Shown: positions 6,501-7,207 of the stretch, one piece after another
Position numbering within the stretch: position 1 is the first letter of the stretch
How the letters are laid out: each line of letters begins with the position of its first letter
From: Frankiales bacterium
GTDB taxonomy: Bacteria; Actinomycetota; Actinomycetes; Mycobacteriales; SCTD01
Reading direction: 5' to 3'
NCBI GenBank assembly: GCA_025464695.1
Contig: JAODNQ010000231.1
Coordinates: forward strand, 1-7,207
DNA: 7,207 nucleotides
The notes under the pieces: model-generated
What the model saw: only the letters and a program-made list of their open reading frames with translations
What the model was told of the DNA's origin: nothing
Database searches by the model: none
Translations under genes and position numbers: made by a program

Positions 6501-7031
6501 GTGACCCCGTCCCGTGCCCTCAAGACCGTCGCCGCCCTCGGCATGCTGAGCAGCGCGGTCTGGGCCAGCACGTTCGCCAGCTTCAGCGACACCGCTGACG
6601 CCACCACCACGTTCACCGCCGGCAGCCTCGACATCAAGGTGGGGGGCGCGGACAGCACCGCCTTCACCAGCCTGTCGGCCGGCAACCTCAAGCCCGGCGA
6701 GGTCGTCTACGCGCCGCTCCTCGTGACGAACACCGGCTCGCTCGCGGCGAACGTCAGCATGGCCACCACGTCGGTGACCGGCACCCTGCCGGTCGTCGTG
6801 ACGGTCCGCCGGGACGTCACCGCCTGCAGCTCGAGCGGCTTCGCCAGCGGGGCCGCGCTCGGCACCGCCGACTCCACGCTCGCCGCCTCGGCCTTCGCTG
6901 CGCAGACCCTCCCCGCCACGAGCGGGAGCCTGTCCCTCTGCTTCAAGGTCGAGCTGCCCACCAACACCGACAACACGTTCCAGAAGGCGACGGCCGCCGC
7001 GACGTTCCGCTTCACGGGCGAGCAGGTCTAG
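6501..7031 (+). CDS. TasA/camelysin-like exported protein (SipW-type signal)
   Basis: This 176-residue exported protein resembles the TasA/CalY family, whose Bacillus members form extracellular matrix fibres. The N-terminal 26-28 residues form a signal sequence (RALKTVAALGMLSSAVWAS) running into TFASFSDTAD. This matches the short hydrophobic segment plus A-x-F-[SN]-D junction that is cut by SipW-type signal peptidases. TTFTAGSLDIKV (residues 36-47) and NLKPGEVVYAPLLVTNTGSLAANV (62-85) correspond to the first strands of the TasA jellyroll, including the LKPG and N-x-GSLA landmarks. At 176 residues it is shorter than Bacillus TasA (about 260). Two cysteines (C109, C147) could form a disulfide after export. 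There is no LPXTG sorting motif and no C-terminal membrane segment. The start GTG has AAGGAG six bases upstream (6489-6494). A probable partner gene starts 27 bases downstream. Confidence 0.85.
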   Translation: MTPSRALKTVAALGMLSSAVWASTFASFSDTADATTTFTAGSLDIKVGGADSTAFTSLSAGNLKPGEVVYAPLLVTNTGSLAANVSMATTSVTGTLPVVVTVRRDVTACSSSGFASGAALGTADSTLAASAFAAQTLPATSGSLSLCFKVELPTNTDNTFQKATAAATFRFTGEQV

Positions 7032-7034
7032 CGC

Positions 7035-7056
7035 GGGACCGCAGAGAGAGGGTCCG
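7035..7056 (+). promoter_or_regulatory. Short hairpin presenting the ribosome site of the last gene
   Basis: GGACC (7036-7040) can pair with GGTCC (7051-7055) around a ten-base loop, GCAGAGAGAG. The purine-rich loop, with the following G, is the only candidate Shine-Dalgarno for the GTG at 7059. The five-pair stem has no U-tract, so it is not a standard terminator. It may tune translation of the downstream gene, but it may also be chance in such GC-rich DNA. Confidence 0.25.
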
Positions 7057-7058
7057 TG

Positions 7059-7207
7059 GTGACGTCCGCGAGCACGCTGGACCGGCTCGACGGCAGCCGG
7101 CTGCCCGAGCCGCGGCTGCCGGCAGGCCTCCTGCGCGCCCCCCGGCAGCCGGCCGACCCCGGGCACGTCGCGGCGTCCCTCCCGGGGCGCACCCAGCCGG
7201 GCGCGCC
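7059..7207 (+). CDS. N-terminal part of a gene cut by the window end (possible SipW-type signal peptidase)
   Basis: An open frame of 49 codons runs from GTG 7059 to the window edge without a stop. It has G or C at nearly every third codon position and a GAGAGAGG ribosome site seven bases upstream. An alternative GTG at 7056 is in the same frame but sits closer to that site. The encoded stretch begins VTSASTLDRLDGSRLPEPRL and is rich in Pro, Arg, Gly and Ala, so probably disordered and cytoplasmic; no membrane segment or catalytic motif has been reached yet. It follows the TasA-like gene by 27 bases and is probably co-transcribed. Genes for SipW-type signal peptidase I, or for further TasA-like proteins, commonly sit here, and a Pro/Arg-rich cytoplasmic head would suit the former. 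This identity is inferred from context only. Confidence 0.5.
   Translation, partial: MTSASTLDRLDGSRLPEPRLPAGLLRAPRQPADPGHVAASLPGRTQPGA

Noticed and set aside
6405..7166. Minus-strand frame of 253 codons opposite the TasA-like gene
   Set aside because: It consists of Gly/Arg/Ala-rich repeats of shadow type, while the plus strand has a family-matching protein with a ribosome site.

Overview
This window is about 7.2 kb of very GC-rich DNA. Codon third positions are almost all G or C, and every visible start codon is GTG. Shine-Dalgarno sequences of the GGAGG/AAGGAG type sit 5-7 bases ahead of most starts. Together with the protein families present, this points to a chromosomal segment of a high-GC Gram-positive actinobacterium. 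I cannot name the genus. I see no transposase, integrase, tRNA, rRNA, CRISPR array or phage gene.

Left part, plus strand. The window opens inside uvrB; about 230 N-terminal codons lie upstream, and the helicase C-terminal half and UVR domain are present. After a 79-base gap come three tightly overlapping genes: a GT4-type glycosyltransferase (1471-2793), a class I SAM-dependent methyltransferase (2787-3521) and an alpha/alpha-toroid protein of the kind often auto-annotated as 'prenyltransferase' (3508-4566). Overlaps of 7 and 14 bases indicate one translationally coupled operon.

Middle part, minus strand. Reading from right to left: a secreted SIMPL/DUF541 protein (6311-5568), a second and unrelated SAM methyltransferase of the Methyltransf_24 type (5521-4904), and a 114-aa hypothetical protein with a winged-helix-like C-terminus (4907-4563). 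The minus-strand run meets the plus-strand operon end to end: the two last genes share one CTAG palindrome as overlapping stop codons.

Right part, plus strand. A 189-base divergent intergenic region (6312-6500) carries two copies of GACTAGTCCC, whose GACTAGTC core is a perfect palindrome, 62 bases apart. It leads into a TasA/camelysin-like exported protein (6501-7031) and then the first 49 codons of another gene cut by the window end. By context that last gene could be a SipW-type signal peptidase, but this is not proven.

The most interesting unit is the glycosyltransferase, methyltransferase and toroid operon with a second methyltransferase converging on it. It looks like a pathway that builds and methylates a glycosylated molecule, possibly lipid-linked. 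The product is unknown and the function is inferred from gene families and layout only.
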